A stretch of 64,000 bases of DNA from positions 62,001 to 126,000 of the forward strand of contig JAMDHS010000049.1 in the NCBI GenBank assembly GCA_029717555.1. Reading direction: 5' to 3'. A program made the position numbers and the translations under genes. Of this stretch, positions 22,864 to 34,047 are shown piece after piece. The stretch comes from Peribolospora baueri (Eukaryota; Basidiomycota; Peribolosporomycetes; Peribolosporales; Peribolosporaceae). The notes beneath the pieces were generated by a model. That model ran no database searches. It worked only from the letters and a program-made list of their open reading frames with translations, and was not told where the DNA came from. Each line of letters opens with the position of its first letter. Position 1 is the stretch's first letter.

Positions 22864-24289
22864 CTACGATCCATCTTCGTTGTCCCCTTCGGCCCGGAAA
22901 TTCGGGTTCTGGAGACCGGCGACCGAGGCGAATGGGTGGATTGGGGGACGACCGAAACGGAGGGGTGAGATGAGATAAGATGAGCCGACACAACACGACA
23001 CGACACCCCAGGCCGTCTTGGGAAGCGACACACTGCGACAGACAGACGGACTCACCTCCCTCTTCCCATCCTCGTCGCCTTCCGCTTCCTCGCTCCTCTG
23101 CCTCTTCGCTCCCGCCGCCGCCGGCACACCCGACTCCTCCGCCACAACACCACCACCGCCGTCCGCGCGACCCTCCTCTTCTCTGTACTCCCCTCCCGCG
23201 CCCTCCGGAATCACTCGCGGCCCCTCGCCAGGCGCCTCGGCGTACACCGCCGCCTGCTGTGCCAGACGCTCCCGCTCCTGCCGCTCCACCTCCTCCCGCA
23301 TTCGCATGTGGCCCCACCCGCCTCGGCCAGCGTCGTACTCTTGTCGATACTCGTCCCGAACCTTTGCGTGTGCGGTGTACATTTTTTGTGCGTTTTTCAA
23401 GAGGAAAGATTCGTACGAAAAATTCAGATCAGTCCGTTCATCCACACATGCAAGCATTCCTTCCAAAGCTCGGTCCCGGTCGCCCACACCTCCGCTTACC
23501 TGGCCGCCGGACTTGCCCCTGCCGTACTGCCTTCCCTCCTTGTAGCCCGGGTCGAGGTCGCAGCGGATAATGCGCTCGTCGAGCTTCGTGCCGCTCACGT
23601 ACCGCAGGCAGTCCACGGCTTCTTCGTGGGTGTAGTACCTGCAGAACAGAAACAGAGGTAAGTACGTGTCAGCCGAGCGCGCCTTGCAACCGCTCCTAGC
23701 GCCCCCCTCGCCGTCATTCAAGAGCCAACCAACTTGGCCGCCTCTCGCGCGGTCTCGGACTCACTCCACAAAGGCGAACCCGCACGGTGTCTTTTGATGC
23801 CTGTCGAGACCCATGATGATCCTCTTGATGCCGTGCCCCGCCGAGTGACACCGCATGAAGAGCTCGTAGATCTGCTCCTCGGTGGTGTAGAACGAGAGAT
23901 TGCCTTTGGACGTTCAGGCCGTTCATTCGATCAAAGGCATGAAAAAGTTGGCAGAGACGTTAGGATGAGTGCGGATCATATCCAGTTCGCCGACGAGCGC
24001 CATTCGAGCGAGCACTCACCAACATAGAGCGTCGAGCTCTGTGCCAGGAGCTGTTGCTGGTGATTCCAGCTCTCCTGTGGTGACCCACGTCCATACAAAC
24101 ACAAGAAACAAGTTGTGGATCAGTCGAGTCCGCCGACGAGCGATCAGAGCACGGCATTCGGGTGACGATCGGATCGCCATCGCTCGTCACCTCCCTCTCG
24201 CTGGGCTGGGCATTCGACCGTATACGTACCCTCGAGCGCGAGTCCCGATAGCTGCTAGGGGAATCCAGCGCTTCTACGATGCTCGCCAT
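22864..24289 (-). CDS. CBC2: Nuclear cap-binding protein subunit 2 (CBP20)
   Basis: Small subunit of the nuclear cap-binding complex; its RRM binds the m7G cap together with CBP80 and promotes splicing and export. 247 residues in six exons: 24289-24230, 24074-24020, 23903-23765, 23638-23500, 23361-23056, 22908-22864. RRM motifs: RNP2-like [19 protein letters not shown], and RNP1-like [18 protein letters not shown]. The diagnostic CBP20 stretch is [13 protein letters not shown] followed by [19 protein letters not shown]. The C-terminal part is longer than in animals and rich in Gly, Ala and Glu, ending in the small exon [14 protein letters not shown], which resembles the conserved NPxxR end of the family. 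All junctions keep phase. Divergently transcribed from ALG2. Confidence 0.95.
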
Positions 24290-24534
24290 CGTTACCTGCT
24301 GCGAAAAGAACGGGACGGAAGGAGGCCCTGCTGATGGTGAACAAGAACGGATGGATCGATTGAGAGCTTTCCCACCTACTTGCTGCGGCGAGCGTGGACG
24401 AGAGCGAGCGAATGTGGGGGTAGGAAGAGAAGGTAGCACAACACCTTGACCACCCTTTCCATCTCGCCTCCGTCTTCCCCTTGAGATACCCAGGACATCG
24501 TGGGAGATTTCGGAGGAGAGGGAATGCGATAGCC
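24290..24534. promoter_or_regulatory. Shared promoter region of CBC2 (-) and ALG2 (+)
   Basis: Only 245 bp separate the two start codons. It must hold both 5' leaders and the core promoters. No TATA box or known motif stands out. Confidence 0.6.
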
Positions 24535-26826
24535 ATGGCGACGGTATCCTCTCAACAGCAGCAGCAGCAGCAGGTTCCCGACCCCAGCGCATGGCACCGG
24601 CCTCTTCGCATCGGTTTCCTTCACCCGGACTTGGGCATCGGTGAGCCTGTCCTGCTTGCATGATGTGCGCGATGGGCTCGCACAAGCGGCGCTCACCTCG
24701 TTGATGGGACATCTGATCATGACCTTCCTTCCCTTGTCTCTCTCGGTCACCGCTCGCCGGCCTTGGCTGGACAGGGGGAGCGGAGCGATTGGTCGTTGAC
24801 GCCGCGGTCGGGCTGCAGCATCTGGGTCACCACGTCGAGATCTTCACCTCTCACCACGATCCTTCGCACTGCTTTGAGGAGACGCGCGATGGTGCGTGCG
24901 TGCTTGCCCACGAACTCGGCTCACTGGCCTGACGTGCTGGACGCTCCGTCTGGCTTTCTTACTTCCTCATGGCCTTGCCCGTGCGCTGATCCTATCTGGC
25001 GCGCTCATCCGCCCTGGACACAGGCACGCTAAAAGTGCACGTTCTCGGCGCAACCCTTCCTCGGTCCATCGCCTCTGCTTTCCTTCTCCCTATGGCCATC
25101 CTGCGCCAGCTCCACCTCATCTTCCTCCTTCTTCTCTCCCTCGTCCTCTACCGCCTCCCTCTCCCCGCCTCCCTCAAACGGGCATTGTCGCCTCATGGTC
25201 TTTCTCCAGAAGGTACACCTCCGTTTGACGTTTTCTTCATTGACCAGCTCAGCGCCGGCGTACCCTTCCTAAGATGGCTCTCCCAAACCAGAGCGGTGTT
25301 TTATTGTCACTTCCCAGACAAGGAGGTCGGGCTGGAGATTGCGACCAGGAGGGCGGCGGAGCAGGGAAGGAAGGGCGGGGGGACGAGTTGGTTGAGGAGG
25401 ATATATCGTCTACCGTGGGACTGGCTGGAGGAGACCACGACTAGTGAGCGAGATTCTCTATCTATCCGTCCATCACCTCGACCGGACTTGCATTCGCTCA
25501 ATTCAAAGCGTCAACTCGTTCGCTCTTCCGGTACAGACAATGCCGACAAAATCCTCGTCAACTCCGATTATACGGCGTCTGTCTTTCGAACGTCGTTCCG
25601 ACGCCTCCAGCGCACGCCACGTACGCTCTACCCTGGCATCGATCTCGCGGCGTACGACGAAGAGAGCGTGCGCGCGGTCTTGGAGCGCACGGAATCGAAA
25701 GAGCTGGCGGTCGTGCAATCGTGAGTGCAGCACACGCGTCTACGGAGCCCGCTCGGAGATGGAACGCTCAACCGACACCAACGGGCCCTCTCACCGTTAT
25801 ACAGTTCTCGCCCGACCCTCTTGTCCATCAACCGCTTCGAGGGCAAGAAGAATGTCGCGCTAGCGATCCAGGCCTTTTCGCGAGTCGTGGGAGAGACCGT
25901 CGCTTCCTCCACGCTGGCCAAGAGACGTCTTCGCCTCGTCGTAGCCGGTAAGTACGCGTTCGCCTTGAAGACAAGCCCGATCTCTTATCTCATTAATGAG
26001 TCTCGGTGGAACCGTCGCACATCGCTTTTGTCCAGGTGGCCACGACCCTCGTGTGAAAGACAACGTCGACACTTTGGCATCCCTGCAAGCTCTCGCGCAG
26101 AGTCTCTCCCTCTCCCACGCGACCATCCAGGCGCGCTCGGGCGGCACGCTATCCTCTCACGGCACCAGCTCCCCGTCATCGGCCGCATCGGAAGCAGACG
26201 TCCTGTTTCTCCTCAACCTTACCACAGCTCAGCGGACAGCGCTCTTGACGAGCCCGGACACCCTCGTACTCCTCTACACTCCCCCGAACGAGCACTTCGG
26301 CATCGTGCCTCTCGAAGCTATGGCCTGCGGTCTCCCTGTTCTCGCCGTTGACCATGGCGGACCGAAGGAGACGATCGTCGACGCCAGCGCGGAGCTCGGA
26401 CTGCCACCGATCCCGTCGTCCTCTCCTGCCCCTGGCAGCGAGGCTGAGAAGGTCGCGCCGTCGGCGTCGACGTCGGGTAAACTGGGCACCGGTGTCCTCC
26501 GACCGACCGACCCAGAGGCCTGGTCGTCGGCTCTGCTCGCTCTCATCTCTCTACAGCCCGCTCAACGCTCCGCCCTCTCTTCCGCCGCCAGAGCTCGCGT
26601 CCGCGAGCGTTTCACCCTAGATGCCATGTCCAGCTCTCTCTCCCACATCCTCCGTGAGGTCTCTTCGGCGGGCGCGGTCGGCCTTGAGGACGGCCTATTG
26701 TTGTGGATCACCTCGTGGGCTTTGGTGATCTTGCCGTCCGCGTTTATCTTTGTCATCCTCCGTTTCGACGGAGGCGGTCTCGCAGCTATGGAGAGGGAGA
26801 CGGCGGCTGCCACCATTGGGGCCTAG
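24535..26826 (+). CDS. ALG2: Alpha-1,3/1,6-mannosyltransferase
   Basis: ER enzyme that adds the second and third mannoses to the dolichol-linked N-glycan precursor on the cytosolic face. 586 residues; exons 24535-24640, 24775-24891, 25024-25443, 25537-25720, 25805-25947, 26036-26826. GT4 features: [20 protein letters not shown] near the N-terminus, [36 protein letters not shown], and the EX7E motif [20 protein letters not shown] hydrophobic helix (about [14 protein letters not shown]) and a C-terminal membrane segment ([20 protein letters not shown]) suit a membrane-attached Alg2. It is longer than yeast Alg2 (about 500) because of Ser/Pro-rich inserts before and after the EX7E region. A polyQ stretch (seven Q) follows the initiator. 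All phases close. Confidence 0.95.
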
Positions 26827-26963
26827 AGTTTAAGCCAACCCATGTCTGTGCGACCCCCGCTCCGTCCTCGTCCTAGTCCTCGTCCTCGTGTCATTTTCCA
26901 TGTCTCCATCCCATGAAAGCACCTGTTTCCAAGTGAGGACATAGGCCAAGAGGGGGGAGAGAT

Positions 26964-26969
26964 AATAAA
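26964..26969 (+). terminator. Possible ALG2 polyadenylation signal
   Basis: AATAAA 138 bp after the ALG2 stop, in the 180-bp gap between the convergent 3' ends of ALG2 and the CoA-binding gene. Confidence 0.4.
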
Positions 26970-27006
26970 GAAGGGCACGGGCGGAGCTTCGATCCTCCTC
27001 GCTCGA

Positions 27007-27900
27007 CTAGAGCTTTTCCTTTTTCGCCTCCTTGAGCCAGTCCTCGCCGGAGACGAGAATGCAGGGCCCGCCGAGGACGACGCGGTCCTGCACGCCCGCC
27101 TCCTTCACCCACGCTTTGACCTTATCGTCCTCCGCGCCCGGCTGGAGCCAGGCATAAGGGACACCGAGCTCCAGGAGGGCGTTTTGGAGCAAGGGGAGCG
27201 TGATGTGCGGCGGGGTGATGATGGAGAGCGACGTGTTGGACGGGAAAGGCAGCGAGTTTGCACTCGTCACCACGTCGAGCGACTCGATCTGCTTCTCTTT
27301 CTGAATTGGATAGGAAGTGTACGCGCGTTGGAGAAGTCGAGTGACGAGGAGGCAAAGAGGACGGTCAAGAAGGATAAGGACGAAAAGGACGAAAGAGAGG
27401 AAACACAGAGTCGGACGCCAACGTGTTTCGAGACGAACGGGGAATGGAGTCCGTGTTCTTCCGCAAAGCAAGCACCAACTCACCGGGTGAATGGGCGTGA
27501 CAGGAAGATTGTGCGCTTGATACCTGGTTTCAGCATGTCCAAACGAAGCAACGGGGATCGACGAAAGCGGAGAAAGAAGGCATGTAAGAGCGCGAGGATG
27601 TTACTGCCAAGTCGGGCACGCCACAGGGAAGTGGCACGGAGCTCTTGGTGCCGGCAGCGAAGCGATTCTTGACTTTCTGTGAAAAGCTCACCATCGAAGA
27701 ACCTGATTATCATAGTGAGAGACAAGGAACCTCGTCAGCCGTACTGACCTGGGCCAGACGACCATCGTACGCGGGTGTTACCAACGAAATGTCACTTGAG
27801 CATATCTCACCTTGTTCCCATACTTGGCCCTGTCCTTCGACGCTCCCGCGACGGCGAAGGAGGAGGACTGGAAGAAGTGATTCAGCGCGGCTTGGGACAT
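27007..27900 (-). CDS. Small CoA-binding-domain protein (YccU-like)
   Basis: 144-residue single-domain protein with a Rossmann CoA-binding fold, the length of bacterial YccU-type proteins; physiological role unknown. Exons: 27900-27811, 27702-27692, 27523-27484, 27300-27007. Motifs: FAVAGASKDRAKYGNKVLRW (nucleotide/CoA-binding loop), NLPVTPIHP, then SLSIITPPHITLPLLQNAL, GVPYAWLQPGAEDD and VVLGGPCILV. Exon 2 is only 11 nt (GTTCTTCGATG) and is needed to restore VLRWYQ across the fold, so I regard it as real. The reading frame runs open upstream of the chosen ATG, but homology starts at MSQAALNHFF. It lies convergent to ALG2. Confidence 0.85.
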
Positions 27901-28508
27901 GTTTTCCAAGGCGCAAGCAATGGTATGGGACGACTGGAAGGAGAGAGGCTCGTATCGGACGTCTGTAGCACGCACCGCACTATAGACGTGGGGATCGCTA
28001 CCGGTTGCGTGATCGTCGCTTCGATTGATCTGAACAGCGGATATAAATAAGATCAAGGTCAAGCCAAGTAATACAATCTTCAAATCACCTGTGGACGGCG
28101 ATCGACCTTTCGGAGAAGTGCCCGTACTGAATCGTCCGACCGGCGACCTGAGTGTCCTTGAAGCTGAGCTCTATCTCGTCGACCTCATGCTTGTCTCCCT
28201 TGTTCAACTCCGTTCTTCAACCCCCTTGAGGCGAGCAGAGCAGCATAAAATATCTTGCCAGCGACGCCGCGGGTGCTGAACACCGCCAGAGCCGTGCTCC
28301 TCCATCTCGCCCCGTCTGCGTGCTGTCTGGAGGGCATCTCAAGCCTAGTGAGGAAAGAAAGGACAGACGCCATGGATGGTCATGCAAGCAGTTGGGGGCG
28401 GCATTACAACCGCAAGCATTCTAATAATACATATGAGCATCTGAGAAGCAAAGGGAATACGAGGGAAACACCGGCCAAGGACGCTGGCAAGCGCACGCGC
28501 ACGAGCAC
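27901..28508. other. Promoter of the CoA-binding gene and 3' flank of the FYV7-like gene
   Basis: 608 bp between two minus-strand genes, with no recognisable coding, RNA or repeat feature. Confidence 0.45.
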
Positions 28509-29329
28509 CTATGCGCCCCTCTGGATCCTCTCCAACATGACCTCCATCCTCGCGCCTAGATCCGGTTGACCCCTCTTGCCTCCCTTCTCACTCGTGCTCC
28601 GTTTCTTCCACGCCTCGCGCGCCCTTGCCCGAATCGCCATTCGCTCCTCCTTCGACGGGCCTTGTCGTTCGGTAATGGCGGAGTCCGACGGGCCATCTTC
28701 CCGTTTCTTGCTATTTCCCTCCTTCCTTCGTCTCTGTCGTAAAGGTCGGACGGACAGGAAAGCACTGGCAGGATCTGCTTCCTGGTCGTTGCCTTCGGGA
28801 GCGAATCGCCCTTCCTCTCGTCTGTATTTTGCAAAAAAGTCGGACGCGCCATCGTCGTCTTCCGGTCGTCGTCCTGTTCCCGACTCGGAATCTGACGAAG
28901 CCGCCAACCGGTAGTCGTCCTCATCATCTCCCATCTCTTCTCCGTCTTTCCCCCATGCCCGCCGTTCACCCTTCCCCTCGTCGGCCGTTCCACGAGATTT
29001 CACATCTCGGCCTAGAGCCGTCGCGTTGGACCCGGTCGCGTCGCCCGAGCGCGCCAGACCCTTGTAAAAGGACTTCTTGATCTTTGCACGAGAGATGAGT
29101 TCCGATTTGATACGTTTGGCTGCGAGTGAGCACGGAAAGGCAGAGAGACGAAGAACGCGATGCGGTGAGGGTTGGTGACAAGTAGTCATTAGAGGAGGAT
29201 GCGCTCGGCAGGCTCACCCTTGCCGAGGTAGGCCCCTTTGGGGGGGTGAGCAGGTCCAACTCTGAAGCCCCCCTTCTTCCCTTTGGAAGTATGGGGCTTT
29301 CCCCGGGTAGGGCCACTTCTGGCCGTCAT
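28509..29329 (-). CDS. FYV7-like rRNA-processing protein
   Basis: 240-residue basic protein; exons 29329-29218 and 29119-28509. The N-terminus KGKKGGFRVGPAHPPKGAYL followed by KRIKSELISRAKIKKSFYK matches the pattern of the Fyv7/CCDC59 family, nucleolar factors for 35S pre-rRNA processing and 40S assembly. The middle is acidic and Ser-rich, as often seen in nucleolar proteins. The C-terminus is a Lys/Arg/Glu helix (KEERMAIRARAREAWKKR) which also fits the family. The assignment rests on the two short motifs, so I leave the symbol blank. Divergent from eIF1. Confidence 0.65.
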
Positions 29330-29649
29330 GGATGATTGAAGTCAGCAGAGCACGTCCAGACCGGATCGGCAGCGAGCACGGACGATGGAATTGACTGCGG
29401 CCGGCGATCGCGGAAGAGCGAACGTGGGAGTTTGGCAGGCGGTGCTGCGGCCATGCCAACGACCAGACTAGGCAGGCCCCGCGCCGTGCGACGACGTCTG
29501 TTCACGACGACAAACGACGACCAACTTAACGGTTCATCTCATCTCCCTCGTCTTCTCGCCTTTGTACTCTACCACCACCCGCCACACCCCACCCACCACC
29601 CATCCCGACTTACCTAGCACAAGTGAGCGCGCCTCATCAGCCAGGTTTC
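29330..29649. promoter_or_regulatory. Shared promoter of the FYV7-like gene (-) and eIF1 (+)
   Basis: 320 bp between the two start codons. It includes a CCACC-rich stretch (29570-29610) just before eIF1. No telobox or E-box was found here, unlike RPS21. Confidence 0.55.
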
Positions 29650-30318
29650 ATGAACACGTCAAGCCTCCAGAACCTTGCCAGCTACGGTGAGTGGACGAGA
29701 TGCCGATTCCTTTCCCTTTCGCCACTCGCAAGGTCCTCGCATTCTTGAATGTGGAATGGTTGAACTGTTGCGCTCTGGACGTTGCATTTGCCTTTTTCAT
29801 TCTTTTGCCACTCTACTCGATTCTTTTTTTCGCCTACCTTGTCTTCTTCAAGACCCCTTCGCGGATACTGGTGAAGGTGACGTCAGCATCAAGAAGACCT
29901 CGGAGCAGCAGAACAAAGTCCATATCCGCATCCAGCAGAGGAACGGTCGCAAATCCTTGACTACCCTGCAGGGCCTTCCCAAAGGTAAGCGTCAACGGAC
30001 TTGGAACAACTTTGCCACCGCGCATCTCCGGTATGGCTGGCTGTTGTTGCATTCGCCACCGTCGTTCTCGCCCTTTGCTCGCTGTACCGAAAGTCGCTGA
30101 TCTTACCTCCATCTCCATCTTTCTTGCACCTCCCAGAATATGACCCCAAGAAGCTTCTGAAGGCCTTCAAGAAGGAATTTGCTTGCAATGGCACTCTTGT
30201 TGAGGACGAGGAGCTCGGCCAGGTCATCCAGCTTCAGGGTGACCAGCGCCTCAAGATTGCTAGCTTCCTCAACGAAGAGGGCATCCCTAAGAACACCATC
30301 AAAATCCACGGCTTCTGA
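29650..30318 (+). CDS. SUI1: Translation initiation factor eIF1
   Basis: 116-residue eIF1, which binds the 40S subunit near the P site and enforces start-codon stringency. Exons: 29650-29686, 29853-29984, 30137-30318. Sequence is highly conserved: DPFADTGE, HIRIQQRNGRKSLTTLQGLP, YDPKKLLKAFKKEFACNGTL, EELGQVIQLQGDQR and the ending IKIHGF. All three exons keep phase. The initiator ATG is in a poor context (TTTC before ATG, so T at -3, and A at +4), which is the known autoregulatory feature of eIF1 genes in other eukaryotes. Confidence 0.97.
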
Positions 30319-31283
30319 TCGACGACGACGACGACAACCACGACGACGATTAGGGACGTTCTGTGCTACTTGTTTCTTACGGGGTCGGGAGTGGAAGGCG
30401 GTCGGGCCAATATACTTTCAAGGGTGCTGCTGCGAGTCGGGTGGACGACCATGGCTGGCCGCTGTGCTGGTTGAAGCGGTAGATGTATGCGTTTGGAGTC
30501 ACGCCTCCGTCTTCGCCCCTTACTCGCTCAGATACCGGCCGCCAGCGCCGGTTGTTGGGTTCCGTTAATGGTCCTCCGTCTTGCATTTTTTTCCTCGTGC
30601 ACCTCCTTGATGGCCTCGCATTCCTCGCTACCTCCATCTGCAACATAGTCGCTTCGTCCATTTGTTCTCGTCGTTCCATGTTTTCACGTCTCTGCAGTAG
30701 CCTACCGCCTACCCTTTCATTGATATCATCACCCGTCCCTTTTCCTCTGTCCTCGGGTCTCCCCGTGATGTTCTTTGCTGTCCGTCGGTTGTAATCCTTC
30801 CACACGCTAGTTCCTCAGCAGAGTCACTCCTTTTCCGTGCTCTGCCCTGAGTCGGGACATCCGCGCACAGGATTCCCTTTGCTCCTCGCCTAGCTTCAGC
30901 CAGCATTAGGACCTATGACATGCTAAAGCATGTTTGGAAACCATCACACCATCTTGAAGGCGTCAATGTGTGCGCGTCCACGCGCTCGGAGGATCGCTTC
31001 CGAGGTCGCGACCGGTGAGGGTCGTCAGTGCAAGGGCGAGGAAACGAACCTGGTGAAGGGGGGAGAAGGCCCTAATGCCCTGGTCTCAAAAATTGTGCAG
31101 AGTGGCCAGAAAGCTGTGAGAATTAGGGGGGGGGGGGTTCAAGTCAGGAATAGCCAGCCCTCCTGTCACACAAGCGCAGCGCCAAGGTTGCGCTCGCCAA
31201 ACGGATGGACGAGCTGCTTGTGGTTCGCAGCCACAAAACCCCATTGATTGAGCAGGTAGGCATATGCTACAGTCGGCCAGCGT
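30319..31283. other. Convergent intergenic region between eIF1 and LEO1
   Basis: 965 bp containing both 3' ends. A CGA/ACG trinucleotide run follows the eIF1 stop (30320-30350) and an 11-G run occurs near 31127. No supported CDS or RNA gene. Confidence 0.5.
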
Positions 31284-33477
31284 TCATTCTTCGTCGCTCT
31301 CCACGACGAAGCGGGCTGCCCTCCTCGTCGCTTTCCTGCCTCCGGCAATATCCTCGTCATCCTCTCCCTCCGCGTCACGATCTTCTCCTTCCCCTCTGCC
31401 GTCATTGTTGCCGTCGCCGCCGCCTTCCTCCTTGGCTTTCATCCTTTGCTCCTTCTCTCTCTTCTTCGCCTTCTTTCGCTCCCTCGCCTCCCGCTCGATG
31501 GCCGCGTCCGCTTCTTCGATCTCGTCTCTCGGACCATCGCCCTCACCGAGATCCATCTCGTCCTCGCTCCTCTCGCGCCGCCTTCGCGCCCTGCGGCTCC
31601 TCTTGCCGTCTTCCTCAGATGACTCGGCCGATTCACCATACCCAACAGGCCCTTCCTCGTCTTCATCCGCGTCGTCCACCACAAAGTCGTCCGCCTCGTA
31701 CTCGCCTCCGGCCCTGCGCATATCCGCGCGCGTCATGCGACGCTGAACACCTTCGACGCCCATCCCTTCCTCGTCCTCGTCGCCTTCCGCGCCCTCACTC
31801 TCGTCGCTGTAGATCGCCTCTCTGCCATACGATGCTCTACTTCGCCTGTGACCCCCTCCCACTCCTCCACCGTGGGCAGCCCGCACCGCAGCCATCTCCT
31901 TCCTCTTCGCTCTCGCCTTCGCCTGCTGATTCTTGCGGAATTTGGCCTCCTCCTCCGCTTTGACCAGCTCGGGGTCCCTTTCGTTTGCGTCGCTCATCCG
32001 CGTGCGCACCGACCGCTGCTGTTTGACCGCGTTGGCGAGCTTGCGATGCGACTCCGATTGCAGGTTGGCAGGAAGGAAGGTCATTTCACCAGCCATGCGA
32101 GCTTCAATCTCCAGCAGCTCGTTGTGCGCGTCCGAGATGGCCACGAAGCTGTGCAGCCCTCCGGGTGAACCCATCGGTGAGCCTGGCGACATCGGAGAGC
32201 GCGCACTGCCGCTATGCTGCGGTGTCCCGCCCCCTGGAGTCTCAGAGCTTGAGGCAACGCCTTGCAAAGCTTTCTTGAGCAGACCGGGCGCGGAGGATGC
32301 GGACGGAGGTGGACCCTCGTCTCTCCTTTGGATGAGATACTGCTCCCCGCCAAGCTGGAGCGTTGTGGAGCCATCGGACCAGCGGATGATCCTCGCATTT
32401 GATTGTTTTGTCTGCCGCAAGTTGAATTCACAGAGGGAAGGAAGGTCAGCTCCCTGCGCACAAAAAGTCAAGGGGAGGAACAATCACCTGTTCTCCAGTG
32501 TTAGGATCCGTGATATATTGCCAGCGGATCGTGTTCTCCGTCCGAAGAATGAAACTGGCTTCCTCGTTGTTCCTTAAGTTCTCATCGCCCACGTCATTCT
32601 CAGGGTCGTACGACTCGGGATCGAATTCGGTGGGGACGTATTTGAGGAAGTTGGGCAAACGAGCGAGCCAATGCTAGAGGCGGTGGAAAACGGGAATGAG
32701 GGAAGCCATTTTATTTGAGGTAAATATGGATGGGCCTCAGCGCCGTCAACAGTCAGGATAGGAGAAACTGCTTACCTGAGCGCCTTCAGATCGAACGAAT
32801 GGTTGTATCGGTACCGTGGCGGATGCAATCCTCTCTTCCACCTCTTGCTCCTCCTGGTCCTCCTCCGCATACTCGAGCTCAGCTCTGCGCTGTCGTACGG
32901 AGGAGGATGTGGATGCTGAAGACGCGGCAGACCCCAGAGAACTGCAGATTATGTCCACAGTCAGAAAAAAATGCATCGATACTTGACGCGATGGTGATTG
33001 TGAAAAGACGAGGCAAGGAAGACAGAAAGCTCACCCAGCACGGGGCCGTCTGCTTCTCCTCTTCGTCACAGCATCGTCCTCATCCTCTCCCTCGTCCTCC
33101 TCATCTCCCTCGCCGAACAAGCCCCCCTCATCTTCTTCATCATCGTCCGCACCGTCCTTGCCTTCGTCGTCCCCGTCTATGCTCATCCGATCTCCGCCAC
33201 TCGGACTTAATGCATTGTCCTCCTCCGCGGTAGCCATATGAAAATCCTGATCAGAAGAAGCGCCCGTTGGAAAAGATGTGCTGTCCTCGCCATCCACCGC
33301 GACTGACGTGGGCTCTCCTGCCGCGTCGTCTTTCCCCCTCGCGAGCGCAGCGTGAGGCGGAGCGTCCGCACCAACCATCGTGGACTCGTCGGCGGACGCC
33401 TTCGAGACTACGGTGGAGTGTGCGACACCTGCACCGACAACCTCTCCCTCTGGAAAGAGCTGGTCGGCGAGAGACAT
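31284..33477 (-). CDS. LEO1: Paf1 complex subunit Leo1
   Basis: Component of the RNA polymerase II Paf1 elongation complex. 640 residues in four exons: 33477-33035, 32941-32776, 32673-32488, 32411-31284. The N-terminal 150 residues are acidic (EDEGGLFGEGDEEDEGEDED), then the Leo1 domain begins: LPNFLKYVPTEFDPESYDPE, NTIRWQYITDPNTGEQ, NARIIRWSDGSTTLQLGGEQ, and FVAISDAHNELLEIEARMAG through SESHRKLANAVKQQR. The C-terminal 200 residues are highly charged with alternating acidic and basic tracts and end in ARFVVESDEE. Domain order and charge pattern match fungal and animal Leo1. All junctions keep phase. Confidence 0.95.
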
Positions 33478-33553
33478 GTTGGACGTTGACGAGAGTTTAG
33501 GGAAGCATGCAGCGAGGCGAGCGCGCGAGGCGAGGAGGGGCGATCGCATTGCA

Positions 33554-33581
33554 TCACGTGATAAGCTGGAACGCGCACGTG
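33554..33581. promoter_or_regulatory. Two CACGTG E-boxes upstream of LEO1
   Basis: CACGTG at 33555-33560 (within the palindrome TCACGTGA) and at 33576-33581, 21 bp apart start to start, 78-104 bp before the LEO1 ATG. The position suits a proximal promoter element. The rest of the 570-bp gap 33478-34047 shows no gene. Confidence 0.5.
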
Positions 33582-34047
33582 AGCGAGCGGTCCTTCCCCC
33601 CAAGGGCAGCTACCGCGTATTACATGGCCTTCACTCTGGGATATCCCATGTCGTACCGTCGACGGTAGGATGAAAGATTTCAAGTCCTGGGCAGGGCCAA
33701 CCTCATTGCGTCGCCTCTTTCCTTGTCACATCCAATCACCGGCATAATCGATGTGCATGGCCCTTTCCCACCGCCCTTTCACATTGAAGAGGTCGAGTGC
33801 CCACCTTTGGCACCAGTCCGTCAATGGCTTCGTTCCAAAGAAACGACGTAATAATTCGCAGGACTTGGTCGCCTACTATGAACTCTCCGATAAATGGGTG
33901 TGACATCATTGATTTGGCATGTTCAGAGGGTAGCATTGTCTCGGAAGTGCTCCATTCTGTGTGGGCACCGGAGATGGACCGGGCAGCACGTAAGGTAATG
34001 CTACAAGAGCAAAAGCTTCGACGAGACGAAGCGCGAACCGGAGGACA

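Noticed and set aside
31090-31150. GGTTCAAGTC next to an 11-G run, possible tRNA remnant
   Set aside because: No acceptor or anticodon stem can be folded; the G-run alone is not a feature.
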